From Betaproteobacteria bacterium (GTDB lineage Bacteria > Pseudomonadota > Gammaproteobacteria > Burkholderiales > SG8-41): a stretch of DNA of 56,991 nt. Where the stretch lies: assembly GCA_016868035.1 (NCBI GenBank), contig VGID01000022.1, positions 1 through 56,991 on the forward strand, given 5' to 3'. The notes under the pieces are model-generated. The model worked only from the letters and a program-made list of their open reading frames with translations, was not told where the DNA came from and did no database searches. Positions 33,253 through 41,825 of the stretch are shown piece after piece (position 1 is the stretch's first letter; every line of letters starts with the position of its first letter). The position numbers and the translations under genes were made by a program.

Positions 33253-33378
33253 CGCCTGGGCAACGGGGGCGCGGACGTCGTGCTCAGCAGCTCGCCGGCG
33301 GAGTTCGCGGCGTTCATGAAGGCGCAGAACGCCCATTACGAGAAGCTCGTGAGGCAGATCGGCGCGGTCGCGGAGTGA
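33253..33378 (+). pseudogene. C-terminal remnant of a Bug/TctC gene
   Basis: The frame ending at 33378 reads GADVVLSSSPAEFAAFMKAQ, then NAHYEKLVRQIGAVAE and a stop. This is the standard C-terminus of a Bug protein (compare STPEEFAAYIKAE...KWxKVVKxAGIKxE in the intact copies). Nothing Bug-like precedes it; the rest of the gene has been deleted. It stands 52 bases before the IDH-type dehydrogenase, so that enzyme once had its own binding protein. Confidence 0.78.
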
Positions 33379-33430
33379 GCGCTGCGCGCGGGAGCGCAAG
33401 CCGCCGCCGGTCTTTTATTGAAGGGGAGCA

Positions 33431-34489
33431 ATGGTGCTGAAAATCGGGGTATTGCTGGGCGACGACATCGGGCTCGAGGTCGTGCCCGAGTGCGTCAAGG
33501 TACTGAAGGCCGCGGCGGCGAAGGTCGGGCTGGCGGTCGAATGGCAGGAGCTGCCGATCGGCAAGCGCGGGCACGAGCTGCACGGGCACACGATGCCGCA
33601 GCCGACGGTGGCCGCGCTCGAGAAAGGCGACGGATTCATCTGCGGGCCGATCGGGCACGCTGCCTACCCGCGCAACGATCCGACGTGGATCATGCCGCCG
33701 CTGCGCAAGCGCTTCGAGCTGTTCGCCAGCATCAAGCCGGTGAAGTCGTATTCCAACATCCAGTCGGTGCACAAGAACGTGGACATCGTGTTCCTGCGCG
33801 AGGTGACCGAGGGCATGCAGTATTCGGGTACGGTCGTGATGGGCGCGGGCGAATTCAGGCCGAACGACGACACCTCGATCGGGATGCGCGTGATCACGCG
33901 CCGCGGCGCGAGCCGGGTCGCGCGCGAGGCCTTCGAGATCGCGCGCACGCGACCGCGCAGGAAGCTCACGGCGGTGCACAAGGAGCCGGTGTACCGGGTC
34001 TGCTGCGGCATGTTCGCCGAGGAATGCCGCAAGCTCGCGAAGGAATATCCGGACGTGGACTACGGCGAAGCGATGGTGGACACGTTCTCGATGAAGCTCG
34101 TGATGGCGCCGCAGCAGTACGACGTGGTGGTCACGACCAACCAGTTCGGCGACATCCTGACGGATGAAGGGGCGGGCGTAGTGGGCGGCCTCGGGCTCGC
34201 GCCGGGACTGTGCGCGGGAGCGAACCTCGCCATGTCGCAGGCGACCCACGGCTCGGCGCCCGACATCGCCGGCAAGGGGATCGCGAACCCCTACGCGATG
34301 ATCATGTCAGGGAAGATGCTGTTCGAATGGCTCGGCCGCAAGCGCAACGAGCCGAAGGCGACGGAGGCGGCGAAGCGCATCGACGCGGCGATGGACCGGG
34401 TGATCGCGGAGGCGAAGGCCCTCACGCCGGACCTCGGCGGGAAAGCCTCGACCACGCAGATGGGCGATGCGATCGTTGCCGCGATTTAG
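33431..34489 (+). CDS. Isocitrate/isopropylmalate dehydrogenase-family enzyme
   Basis: A 352-residue NAD(P)-dependent oxidative decarboxylase. AGGGGAGCA precedes ATG 33431. It has LLGDDIGLEVVPE where relatives read GDGIGPE, so the Gly and Pro of the signature are replaced by Asp and Leu. The substrate loop is LREVTEGMQYSGTVV, the metal site TNQFGDILTDEGA and the C-terminal motif HGSAPDIAGKGIANP. The substrate loop type (T-E-G) is shared with the paralogue at 5664. It is preceded by a Bug remnant and followed by a convergent intact Bug. Confidence 0.86.
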   Translation: MVLKIGVLLGDDIGLEVVPECVKVLKAAAAKVGLAVEWQELPIGKRGHELHGHTMPQPTVAALEKGDGFICGPIGHAAYPRNDPTWIMPPLRKRFELFASIKPVKSYSNIQSVHKNVDIVFLREVTEGMQYSGTVVMGAGEFRPNDDTSIGMRVITRRGASRVAREAFEIARTRPRRKLTAVHKEPVYRVCCGMFAEECRKLAKEYPDVDYGEAMVDTFSMKLVMAPQQYDVVVTTNQFGDILTDEGAGVVGGLGLAPGLCAGANLAMSQATHGSAPDIAGKGIANPYAMIMSGKMLFEWLGRKRNEPKATEAAKRIDAAMDRVIAEAKALTPDLGGKASTTQMGDAIVAAI

Positions 34490-34495
34490 CGGCGT

Positions 34496-34612
34496 GACGC
34501 GATGAGTCGTGACATGATCAAGCGTGACGCGGTACGGCGTGACGTGATGAAGCGAGCGCCCGTGAATGTCGGTCAGTCTCGCACTTCCATGTCACGCAGC
34601 GCCAAGTCACGC
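34496..34612. repeat. Degenerate GCGTGAC palindrome
   Basis: GCGTGACGCGATGAG, GCGTGACGCGG and GCGTGACGTGATGAAG on the left are opposed by CATGTCACGCAGCG and AAGTCACGCATCAT on the right. This gives an imperfect stem between convergent genes, with an irregular period. Confidence 0.65.
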
Positions 34613-34613
34613 A

Positions 34614-35594
34614 TCATTCGGGCTTGATGCCGGCCAGCCGCACGACGTCGCCCCACTTTTTCAGCTCCGACCTCATGTAGGCGATGAACTCCTCGGGGCT
34701 GGACGGCGTCGGGACCGTGCCCTCGGACAGCATGCGTTCGATGACGTCTTTCTGGTTGAGGGTATCGACGATCGCCTTGTTGAGGCGCATGACGATGTCC
34801 CTGGGCAGGTTGGCGGGTCCGATCATGCCCGCCCACGCGTAGGCTTCGTATCCGGGCACTCCCGCCTCGGCGATCGTCGGAATCTCCGGCATCGACGGGA
34901 TGCGCTGGGCGTTGCCGATACCCAGCGCCCGCACCCTGCCGCTGCGCACGTGAGGCAATATCGGCGGGATGCTCGCGTAGAGGATATGGGCTTCCCCGGA
35001 TACCGCGGACACGACCGCGGGCGCCATGCCCTTGTACGGGACGTGCAGTATCTTCACCTTCGCCATCGAGTTGAACAGCTCCCCGGCGAGATGCGACGAA
35101 TTGCCGGAGCCGGGCGAAGCGTAGCTCACTTCGCCGGGCCTCGCCCGGGCGAGCGCGACGAGCTCTTTCACGTTTTTCACCGGCAGCGACGGATGGGCGA
35201 CCAGCATCAGGGGGAAATTCACCATGTTGGCGATCTGGGTGAAGTCCTTCAGCGTGTCGTGGGGCAGCTTGGAATAGATGAACGGATTGACCGCCAGCGG
35301 GCCGGCGGAAGCGGCGGCAAGGGTGTAGCCGTCGGGGGCGGCTGCCTTCAGGACTTCGAGGCCGACGATGGCGTTGGCGCCGGGGCGGTTGTCCACCAGC
35401 ACTTGCTGGCCGAAGCGCTCGGACAGGCCCTTGGCCACGATGCGCCCGATGTAGTCCACCCCGCCCCCGGCCGGGAACGGAACGATGATCCGGATCGGCT
35501 TCGCCGGATAGGCTTGGGAGAGTGCCGGCGCGGAATGCAGTCCGGCGACGGTTAATGCGAACGCGAAGGCGCGGATCGCGGTGCTGGTGCGCAT
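34614..35594 (-). CDS. Bug/TctC-type solute-binding protein
   Basis: A 326-residue binding protein from ATG 35594, with GGGGGGAG upstream; the frame runs on to 36122 only as the antisense of the aldehyde dehydrogenase. Signal peptide ends near PALSQ-AYP. Loops: VPFPAGGGVDYIGR, with Ala for the second Pro and Val-Asp for Thr-Asp, and VDNRPGANAIVG. It is divergent from the aldehyde dehydrogenase gene with a ~170-bp gap, so the two may share control. Confidence 0.92.
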   Translation of the reverse strand: MRTSTAIRAFAFALTVAGLHSAPALSQAYPAKPIRIIVPFPAGGGVDYIGRIVAKGLSERFGQQVLVDNRPGANAIVGLEVLKAAAPDGYTLAAASAGPLAVNPFIYSKLPHDTLKDFTQIANMVNFPLMLVAHPSLPVKNVKELVALARARPGEVSYASPGSGNSSHLAGELFNSMAKVKILHVPYKGMAPAVVSAVSGEAHILYASIPPILPHVRSGRVRALGIGNAQRIPSMPEIPTIAEAGVPGYEAYAWAGMIGPANLPRDIVMRLNKAIVDTLNQKDVIERMLSEGTVPTPSSPEEFIAYMRSELKKWGDVVRLAGIKPE

Positions 35595-35763
35595 GATTTT
35601 CTCCCCCCGGCCGGAATCACGTGAAACGGTCGCCGAAAGCGCCGTGGTTGTCAAGGTGGCGCGGCATCCAGCGCGTGGACGGGACCAGCCCGGCCGAAGT
35701 ATGCTTGCGCGGAGGCGCTGCCCCTGCTTTTGATTCCGCCGACGCTCGCATAGGAGGTACTCC

Positions 35764-37257
35764 ATGTCTTCGACCATCGCGGCGCAAGCCGTAACCCGGC
35801 CGGCCCTCCAGCGCGCGCTGATGCTGATCGACGGGCAGTGGGTCGGAGCAGCGGACGGGCGCTTCCTCGAAGTCGAGAATCCGGCCAGCCGCGCGCTCAT
35901 TGCGGAAGTGCCCCGCGGCGGCCCCGAGGATGTCGAGCGCGCGGTGCGCGCCGCCGCCCGCGCGTTCGAGAGCTGGAAACTCACGGCGGTGCGCGATCGC
36001 GGCCGGATGCTGCTGCGGATCGCGGACGCGCTGGAAGCGAAGAGCGAGGCGCTCTGCCGGATGCTCGCGACCGAAACGGGGAATGCGATCCGCACGCAGT
36101 CGCGTCCCGAGGTGCGCACCACGGCGGAAGTGTTCCGCTATTTCGGCGGCGTTGCCTCCGAGCTGAAGGGCGAGACGGTCCCGCTGGGCGAGCACGTTCT
36201 GAGCTACACGCGGCGCGAGCCGATCGGGGTGGTGGGCGGGATCATCCCGTGGAATTCCCCGGTGGTGCTCGGCGCGCTGAAGATCGCGATGTCGGCGGCG
36301 GCGGGCAACACGCTGGTTCTCAAGGCGGCCGAGGACGCGCCGCTCGCGGTGCTGGAAATGGCGCGCACCTGCCAGGAATTCCTGCCGCCCGGGGTGTTGA
36401 ACGTGCTGACCGGGTACGGGGAGGAGTGCGGCGCGGCGCTCGCCCGGCACCCGCTCGTGCGCAAGCTCACGTTCACCGGCTCGACCGAGGTCGGGAAATC
36501 GGTCATGCGCGCGGCGTCCGAGCGGATCGTGCCGGTGTCGCTCGAGCTCGGCGGCAAGAGCCCCGCGATCGTGTTTCCCGACGCGGACGACGAGCGGGTC
36601 GCCGATGGCGTGATCTCCGGCATGCGCTTCACGCGCCAGGGCCAGTCGTGCACCGCCGGCTCGCGGCTTTTCCTGCACCGCGAGATCTTCGATTCGTTCC
36701 TGCACAAGCTCACGGGCAAGCTCGCCGCGCTCCGCATCGGCGACCCGCTCGACGAGGCGACCGACATGGGCGCCATCATCAACCGCAAGCAGTTCGAGCG
36801 CGTGTGCTCCTACATCGAGGACGGGCTGCGCCAGAAGGAGGCGCGGCTGCTGATGGGAGGCCTGCCCCCGCGCGAGGGCCCGCTCGCGGCCGGGTACTTC
36901 GTGCAGCCGACGGTCTTCGCGGGCGCGCGCAACGAGTGGCGCATCGCGCGCGAGGAGATCTTCGGACCGGTGCTGGTGGCGATCCCTTGGTCGGAGGAGG
37001 CCGAGGCGATCCGCATGGCGAACGACAGCCACTACGGGCTGGCGGCGTACGTCTGGACTCATGACATCGGGAAAGCCCTGCGCGCGGCGCACGCGATCGA
37101 ATCGGGGTGGGTGCAGGTGAACCAGGGCCTGGGACAATCGCCGGGGCACTCCTACGGCGGCTACAAGCAGAGCGGGATCGGGCGCGAGTTCTCGCTCGAG
37201 GGGATGCTCGACAGCTTCACCCAGCGCAAGAGCGTCACCGTCAATCTGCAGTTCTGA
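35764..37257 (+). CDS. NAD(P)-dependent aldehyde dehydrogenase
   Basis: A 497-residue aldehyde dehydrogenase. Asn164 (IPWNSPV), Glu261 (LELGGKSP) and catalytic Cys296 (RQGQSCTAGSR) are all present, and GGTACTCC precedes the ATG. It lacks the Cys-x-Cys pair seen in the GabD at 3497, and its SGIGREFSLEGMLDSFTQRK end is of the broad betaine/aromatic-aldehyde type. The substrate is not decidable. A small secreted protein gene follows after ~110 bases. Confidence 0.9.
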   Translation: MSSTIAAQAVTRPALQRALMLIDGQWVGAADGRFLEVENPASRALIAEVPRGGPEDVERAVRAAARAFESWKLTAVRDRGRMLLRIADALEAKSEALCRMLATETGNAIRTQSRPEVRTTAEVFRYFGGVASELKGETVPLGEHVLSYTRREPIGVVGGIIPWNSPVVLGALKIAMSAAAGNTLVLKAAEDAPLAVLEMARTCQEFLPPGVLNVLTGYGEECGAALARHPLVRKLTFTGSTEVGKSVMRAASERIVPVSLELGGKSPAIVFPDADDERVADGVISGMRFTRQGQSCTAGSRLFLHREIFDSFLHKLTGKLAALRIGDPLDEATDMGAIINRKQFERVCSYIEDGLRQKEARLLMGGLPPREGPLAAGYFVQPTVFAGARNEWRIAREEIFGPVLVAIPWSEEAEAIRMANDSHYGLAAYVWTHDIGKALRAAHAIESGWVQVNQGLGQSPGHSYGGYKQSGIGREFSLEGMLDSFTQRKSVTVNLQF

Positions 37258-37285
37258 GCGGAGCCGCGAGCGGCGGGCGCGGCGA

Positions 37286-37291
37286 TATAAT
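37286..37291 (+). promoter_or_regulatory. Candidate -10 box
   Basis: GCGATATAATCGG holds a perfect TATAAT about 75 bases before the start of the small secreted protein gene. No -35 match is visible. Confidence 0.35.
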
Positions 37292-37365
37292 CGGAGGCCT
37301 CAAGAGAAAAAAGCCCGCCGGGCCGCGTAAGCGTGGTCGAGGACAGGCGCGTAGGAGGGAAAAAC

Positions 37366-37836
37366 ATGATGCGACTAGTGGCCGCGTGCTGTGCGGTGGT
37401 CGTCGCGCTCGCGCCGGCGAGCGGCTTGGCGCAGAAGAAACCCAAGAAGAGCGCGGCTCCGAAAGTCGAGCAGCTGGCGTGCATGCTGGGCACGGATGAC
37501 CGGCACGCGCGCATCGCGCTCGAGATCATCGACGGGCGCGTCAACCGTTTTGCGTACTACAGCAAGTGGAAGCCGCGCACCTGCTCGCTCGAAGTGGAGC
37601 GCGACGACGCCTTCAGCAAATGGGCGGACACCGGCCCCGTCACCGTCGTCACCCTGGTCGAGGACAAGGGCGCGTTCCTGATCGACCACGAGCGCGGCAA
37701 GTTCCACTTCATCTTCCGCGAGATCGACCGCATGCGCTACTGCGGGATGGAGGGCAAGATCAACGGCAGCCTCACCATCTGGCGCGGCAGGCGCGAATGC
37801 GCGCTGCACGGCGTAATGGACGACGGCGATATCTAG
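37366..37836 (+). CDS. Small secreted protein with four Cys, unknown function
   Basis: A 156-residue protein. ATG 37366 follows GTAGGAGGG at ideal spacing; the frame upstream to 37333 is not needed. A signal peptide (MMRLVAACCAVVVALAPASG) cleaves near GLAQ, then comes a Lys-rich stretch KKPKKSAAPK. The mature part has four cysteines (LACML, RTCSL, RYCGM, RECAL) that could form two disulfides in the periplasm. I do not recognise the family. Its last four bases overlap the convergent CoA-transferase gene. Confidence 0.7.
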   Translation: MMRLVAACCAVVVALAPASGLAQKKPKKSAAPKVEQLACMLGTDDRHARIALEIIDGRVNRFAYYSKWKPRTCSLEVERDDAFSKWADTGPVTVVTLVEDKGAFLIDHERGKFHFIFREIDRMRYCGMEGKINGSLTIWRGRRECALHGVMDDGDI

Positions 37837-39050
37837 GCGGTGGCTTTCTCGCGGAACTTGTCGTACACGACGCCCTCGGCGTGGAGCGAGGTGATCTGCG
37901 CCCCGGCATAACCGAGGCGCTCCAGCACTTCATCGGTGTGTTGCCCGAGCCATGGGGCGGGCATGCGCGAGCGCGCGAGCTCCGCCGTTGACTTGACGGG
38001 GTTGCCGAGCACCTTCATGCGTCCAATCTTCGGGTGCTCGATCTCGACGACCATCTGGCGCGCTCTCGCGTGCTCGTTCTCGAGCGCCTGGTCGTAGGCA
38101 AAGACGGGCCCGCCCGGCACGCCCGCGGCGTCGAGCTTCGTCACCCAATGCCCGGTCGGTTGCCGTGCAAAAACCTTCTCGATCTCGTCCTGGAGCTCGT
38201 CGATGTTCTTGAGGCGCGCCGGCAGGGTCTTGAAGCGCTTGTCCTCCAGTATGTCGGGGCGCTCCAGCACCTGGTTGCAGAACGCCGTCCACAGCTTATC
38301 GTTGTTCGCGCCCACCGTGACGTAGGCGTCCTGCGTGCGGTAGGCCTGGTAGGGCGTCGAGCGGCGGTGGCGCGTGCCCGTCGCAATCGGAATCTCCCCC
38401 GAGCCGAAATAGGCGCCGGCCTCCCAGAACGTCCACGCGAGCCCCGCTTCGAGGAGCGAGGTCTCGAGATACGTGCCTTCCCCGGTCTTCAGCCGCTTGA
38501 TGTAGGCGCCGAGGATGGAGTAGAGCGCGGTCGTGCCCGCGGCGATGTCGTTCATCGCGATGCCGACCTTGGCCGGGCGCCCGTCCGGCTCGCCGGTCAT
38601 GGTCATGATGCCGCTCATGCCCTGCGCGATGATGTCGAAGCCGCCCTTCTTGCTGTACGGCCCCGTCTGCCCGAATCCCGAGATCGAGGCGTAGATGATG
38701 CCGGCATTCACGGCCTTGACCGCCTCGTAGGCTATCCCGAGCTTGCGGGTGACCCCGGGGCGGTAGTTCTCGATGACGATGTCGGCATCGCGCGCGAGCT
38801 TCATGAAGACCTCCCTGCCTCGGGGATCCTTCATGTTGAGCGCGACGCTCTTCTTGTTGCGGTTCAGTACCGCGAAGCAGTAGCTCTCGCCGTTCACCTT
38901 GGGGTCGAACCGCCGCGAGCCGTCGCCTTCGGGGAAGGTCTCGATCTTGAGGACCTCGGCGCCCATGTCGGCGAGCATCAGCGTGCAGTACGGCCCCGCC
39001 ATGATCGCGGTGAAATCGAGCACCTTTACTCCGTCGAGCGGGAGCGCCAT
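37833..39050 (-). CDS. CaiB/BaiF family CoA-transferase
   Basis: A class III CoA-transferase of 405 residues moving CoA between carboxylic acids. Family blocks: LPLDGVKVLDFTAIMAGPYC, ADMGAEVLKIE, LNRNKKSVALNMKDPRGR, VIENYRPGV and the catalytic-Asp region SKKGGFDIIAQGMSGIM (Asp139). ATG 39050 has CAGGAGGACA upstream. It probably activates an organic acid imported by the divergent Bug at 39237. Confidence 0.91.
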   Translation of the reverse strand: MALPLDGVKVLDFTAIMAGPYCTLMLADMGAEVLKIETFPEGDGSRRFDPKVNGESYCFAVLNRNKKSVALNMKDPRGREVFMKLARDADIVIENYRPGVTRKLGIAYEAVKAVNAGIIYASISGFGQTGPYSKKGGFDIIAQGMSGIMTMTGEPDGRPAKVGIAMNDIAAGTTALYSILGAYIKRLKTGEGTYLETSLLEAGLAWTFWEAGAYFGSGEIPIATGTRHRRSTPYQAYRTQDAYVTVGANNDKLWTAFCNQVLERPDILEDKRFKTLPARLKNIDELQDEIEKVFARQPTGHWVTKLDAAGVPGGPVFAYDQALENEHARARQMVVEIEHPKIGRMKVLGNPVKSTAELARSRMPAPWLGQHTDEVLERLGYAGAQITSLHAEGVVYDKFREKATA

Positions 39051-39158
39051 TCGCCTGTCCTCCTGGAAGCCGGGCCGCACGCGAGAACTCCGGTGCGGCG
39101 TCAGGGTCTTATCGAGTGTGGATTGTAGCGTGCCGGGGGCCCGCCATACAGCGGCTGA

Positions 39159-39188
39159 TTGAACTGCCGCCGTAGTTTAACCGATAAT
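39159..39188 (+). promoter_or_regulatory. Sigma-70-type promoter for the Bug gene at 39237
   Basis: TTGAAC (39159-39164) and GATAAT (39183-39188) are 18 bases apart and lie about 50 bases before the start codon. Confidence 0.55.
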
Positions 39189-39236
39189 GGCTTTCCGGAC
39201 GGATTTCCCGAAGACAAAACCAAACAGGAGGAAACC

Positions 39237-40205
39237 ATGAAACCGTGCTCGCGCGTCTTGTTGCCGCTGCTTCTTGCGGTCCTGTTCTCGCCGCTCGCCG
39301 CTCTCGCGCAGGCGTATCCCGTCAAGCCGGTACGGGTCCTCGTCGTGTTCCCGCCGGGCGGGTCGAACGACATCACCGCGCGCATCGTGTTCACGAAGAT
39401 GTCGGAGATGCTGAAGGAGCAGTTCGTCATCGAGAACCGCGGCGGCGCTGCCGGCACGATCGGCGCCGCAGTCGTGGCCCAGAGTCCCAACGACGGCTAC
39501 ACGCTGATGGTGCAGTCCACCACCCATATCGCGAACGCGCACCTCTACAGGAAGCTGCCCTACGACACGCTGGGCGACTTCATCGGCATCACCCCGATGG
39601 CGCGCCAGGTGGCGATGCTGGTTGTGCACCCGTCGCTGCCGGTGAAGAACGTGAAGGAACTGATCGCGCTCGCGAGAAAGCGCCCGAACGAGATCGTCTA
39701 CGGGTCCGCCGGCAACGGCAGCTTCGTGCATCTGACGACGGCGATGCTGACGTCCATGACCGGGACCAAGATGATTCACGTCCCCTACAAGGGGGGCGGC
39801 CCGGTGAACGTCGGGATCGCTTCCGGCGAAGTGCAGGTGGTCACCGCCACCATCGCGTCGGTCATCCCGAACCTCAATGCGAAGCGGGTGCGTGCGCTGG
39901 GCGTCACCTCTCCCGAGCGGGTGAAGCAGTACCCGGACGTGCCGGCGATCGCGGAATTCGTTCCGGGCTATGAATTCACCGCCTGGGTTGCCGCGTTCGC
40001 GCCGGCGGGAACGCCCAGGCCGATCGTCGACAAGCTCAACGCCGACCTGCGGCGCGTGCTGGAAGACCCGGATGTGGCTTCCAAGCTCAGTGCGCAGACG
40101 CTCGATCCGATGTACATGACGCCGGAACAGTTCGCGAAGCGCCTGCGGGTGGACTACGACAAGTACGGAAAGCTGATCAAGGAAGTCGGGGCGACGATCG
40201 ACTAG
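39237..40205 (+). CDS. Bug/TctC-type solute-binding protein
   Basis: A 322-residue binding protein with AGGAGGAAACC before ATG 39237 and a clean signal peptide (LLLAVLFSPLAALAQ-AYP). Loops: VVFPPGGSNDITAR, with Asn-Asp in place of Thr-Asp as in the copy at 12121, and IENRGGAAGTIG, also with Gly for Pro. The shared Asn and Gly suggest these two bind related ligands. An SDR gene fragment follows 18 bases after the stop codon. Confidence 0.93.
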   Translation: MKPCSRVLLPLLLAVLFSPLAALAQAYPVKPVRVLVVFPPGGSNDITARIVFTKMSEMLKEQFVIENRGGAAGTIGAAVVAQSPNDGYTLMVQSTTHIANAHLYRKLPYDTLGDFIGITPMARQVAMLVVHPSLPVKNVKELIALARKRPNEIVYGSAGNGSFVHLTTAMLTSMTGTKMIHVPYKGGGPVNVGIASGEVQVVTATIASVIPNLNAKRVRALGVTSPERVKQYPDVPAIAEFVPGYEFTAWVAAFAPAGTPRPIVDKLNADLRRVLEDPDVASKLSAQTLDPMYMTPEQFAKRLRVDYDKYGKLIKEVGATID

Positions 40206-40223
40206 CCGCAAGGGACCGCGCTC

Positions 40224-40664
40224 TTGGATCTGGGGATCGCGGGCGAGACCGCGCTCGTCGTCGGGGCGAGCGAGGGCATCGGCTACGAGAGCGCGAAGGG
40301 GTTGCTCGAGGAAGGCGCCCGCGTCCTGATCTGTTCGCGTAACGCGGAGAAGCTGCGCGCCGCGGCGGCCCGGCTCGAGAAGGCGTCGGGCAGGCCGGTG
40401 AAGTGGCGCGCGGCGGATGTAACCAAGGCCGACGATGTCGCGCGACTCGGGCGCTGGCTTGCCGAAGAAGCGCCGGCGCTCGACATCCTGGTGAGCGCGG
40501 TCGGCGGCAGCCACCGGGCGCTGTTCGAAGAGCTCGTTGACGCGGCCTGGCTCGCGAGCTACGAGTTCAACGTGCTCGGCACGGTGCGCGTGGTCCGCGC
40601 GGCGCTGGAGTCCCTGAAGAAAGCCAGGTCCGGGCGCATCGTTCTGAACTGGGTCAGTTCTTGA
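40224..40664 (+). pseudogene. Short-chain dehydrogenase/reductase, truncated by transposase element
   Basis: The frame starts with TTG and shows the SDR cofactor site VVGASEGIGYES, the SAVGGSH segment and FNVLG, then SGRIVLN. It ends at 146 codons, where SDRs normally continue with the catalytic Ser and the Tyr-x-x-x-Lys pair for another ~100 residues. The last codons (WVSS) and TGA are read from the end repeat of the adjacent transposase element. No remainder was found right of the element, so the 3' part was deleted. An active reductase is not expected. Confidence 0.85.
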
Positions 40665-40825
40665 CTTTGCACTCCGTCATCAGTCGTTTCAGCGTTGCGT
40701 CCACCGGACCGGTTTCGATCGCGTGCTGGATGCGTTCTGAACGGGGTCAGTTCTTGACTTTGCACTCCGTCATCAGTCGTTTCAGCGTTGCGTCCACCGG
40801 ACCGGTTTCGATCGCGTGCTGGATG
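40641..40825. repeat. 93-bp tandem duplication at left end of transposase element
   Basis: Positions 40641-40732 recur at 40734-40825 with a single mismatch (T40650 versus G40743). Each copy holds GGGTCAGTTCTTGACTTTGC and the last ~22 codons of the transposase gene. Confidence 0.93.
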
Positions 40826-41736
40826 TGGGAAATCCGCGAGACCGAGACCCCGCACCTCCGGGCTACTTCCGACAGTGGCAGATTCGCCGCACGTCGCAGC
40901 AAATACGCCCACGCCTTGAATGCGGGTTGATTCTGGCGCGCGGTAAGCTCGCCTTCGTGGCTTCGGTAGGCGCGTTCTACCGCGCGCAGGATTTCGGCCG
41001 CGGTCATCCGTGACGGGCGTTGTTGCGCCTTCGGCACGTTGCTGAGTGCTTTGCCCCGAGCGAGCCTTTCCATTTTCTCGAGAAACTCGTTCCCGCCGAG
41101 CCAGATCTGCCCGCGCAAGTGGACCCAGGGGGAAACGTGTCCGATGCCTGCGCTTACAAATTGCCGGTACGCTTGGCGCGCGCGACGGGATTCGTGCGCA
41201 AACTGGCGCAGCAGCCAATCCACGTCCAGCCAGATTGGAGCGGTGGACAGGCCCGCGGTGGCTCGATAGCTGCTCCAACGCCAATCCTGGGGGCGCTTGA
41301 CCATTGCGGCGCGCACCGGGTTGAGCACGATGTAGCGGCAAAGCTCCAGTGCGTAGCTGTCCTGATCCACCAAGATCGCCTTGTAGCGGCCCTGAAACAC
41401 GTGCCCGACGCGCCCGTGGCGGCGGTTGAACGCCTGGGTGTAGACCCCGTTCAGGCGCCGCATCCCGGAGACCAGGTTCGGCTCCGGTGTCTCGATGAGC
41501 AAGTGATAGTGATCGCTCATCAGGCAAAAGGCGTGACAGCGCCAGCGCTGCTGCGCGATCTCCTTGCCGAGGAGATCGAGGAAAAGGAGCCGGTCCCGGT
41601 CATCCAGAAAGATGTCCGCGCGCGCGTTCCCGCGGGCGGTCAGGTGATAGAACGCACCGGCGAACTCCAGGCGCAGCGGGCGAGCCATGCTGACAATCTA
41701 GCCGGCCGGAAAGTGCAAAGTCAAGAACTGACCCCG
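40742..41736 (-). mobile_element. REP-associated transposase element with 25-bp inverted ends
   Basis: The inner element is bounded by perfect 25-bp inverted repeats, CGGGGTCAG...TTTGCACT at 40742-40766 and its complement at 41712-41736. It contains only the transposase gene. A further copy of each end lies outside it (left from 40641, right to 41825), so the element has doubled ends. It sits in the 3' part of an SDR gene. Confidence 0.85.
40747..41688 (-). CDS. REP-associated tyrosine transposase (RAYT, IS200/IS605-like)
   Basis: A 313-residue HUH single-strand transposase of the Y1 type. It begins MARPLRLEFAGAFYHLTARG, has the metal-binding H60-Y-H62 in MSDHYHLLIETP, GRVGHVFQGRYKAI and the likely catalytic Tyr112 in SYALELCRYIVLNPVRA. 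A C-terminal extension ends in a helix-turn-helix (LPLSEVARRCGVSVSRISHI). RAYTs act on REP hairpins and are normally single-copy, domesticated genes. The frame is intact. Its first codons and its last ~22 codons are both present again in the flanking duplicated ends. Confidence 0.92.
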   Translation of the reverse strand: MARPLRLEFAGAFYHLTARGNARADIFLDDRDRLLFLDLLGKEIAQQRWRCHAFCLMSDHYHLLIETPEPNLVSGMRRLNGVYTQAFNRRHGRVGHVFQGRYKAILVDQDSYALELCRYIVLNPVRAAMVKRPQDWRWSSYRATAGLSTAPIWLDVDWLLRQFAHESRRARQAYRQFVSAGIGHVSPWVHLRGQIWLGGNEFLEKMERLARGKALSNVPKAQQRPSRMTAAEILRAVERAYRSHEGELTARQNQPAFKAWAYLLRRAANLPLSEVARRCGVSVSRISHIQHAIETGPVDATLKRLMTECKVKN

Positions 41737-41825
41737 CAGGGGTGTTCAGGCGCAGCGGGCGAGCCATGCTGACAATCTAGCCGGCCGGAAAGTGCAAAGT
41801 CAAGAACTGACCCCGCGGGGGTGTT
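41668..41825. repeat. 79-bp tandem duplication at right end of transposase element
   Basis: 41668-41746 recurs at 41747-41825 with one mismatch (A41738 versus G41817). Each copy carries the first codons of the transposase, its upstream region and GCAAAGTCAAGAACTGACCC. Confidence 0.93.
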
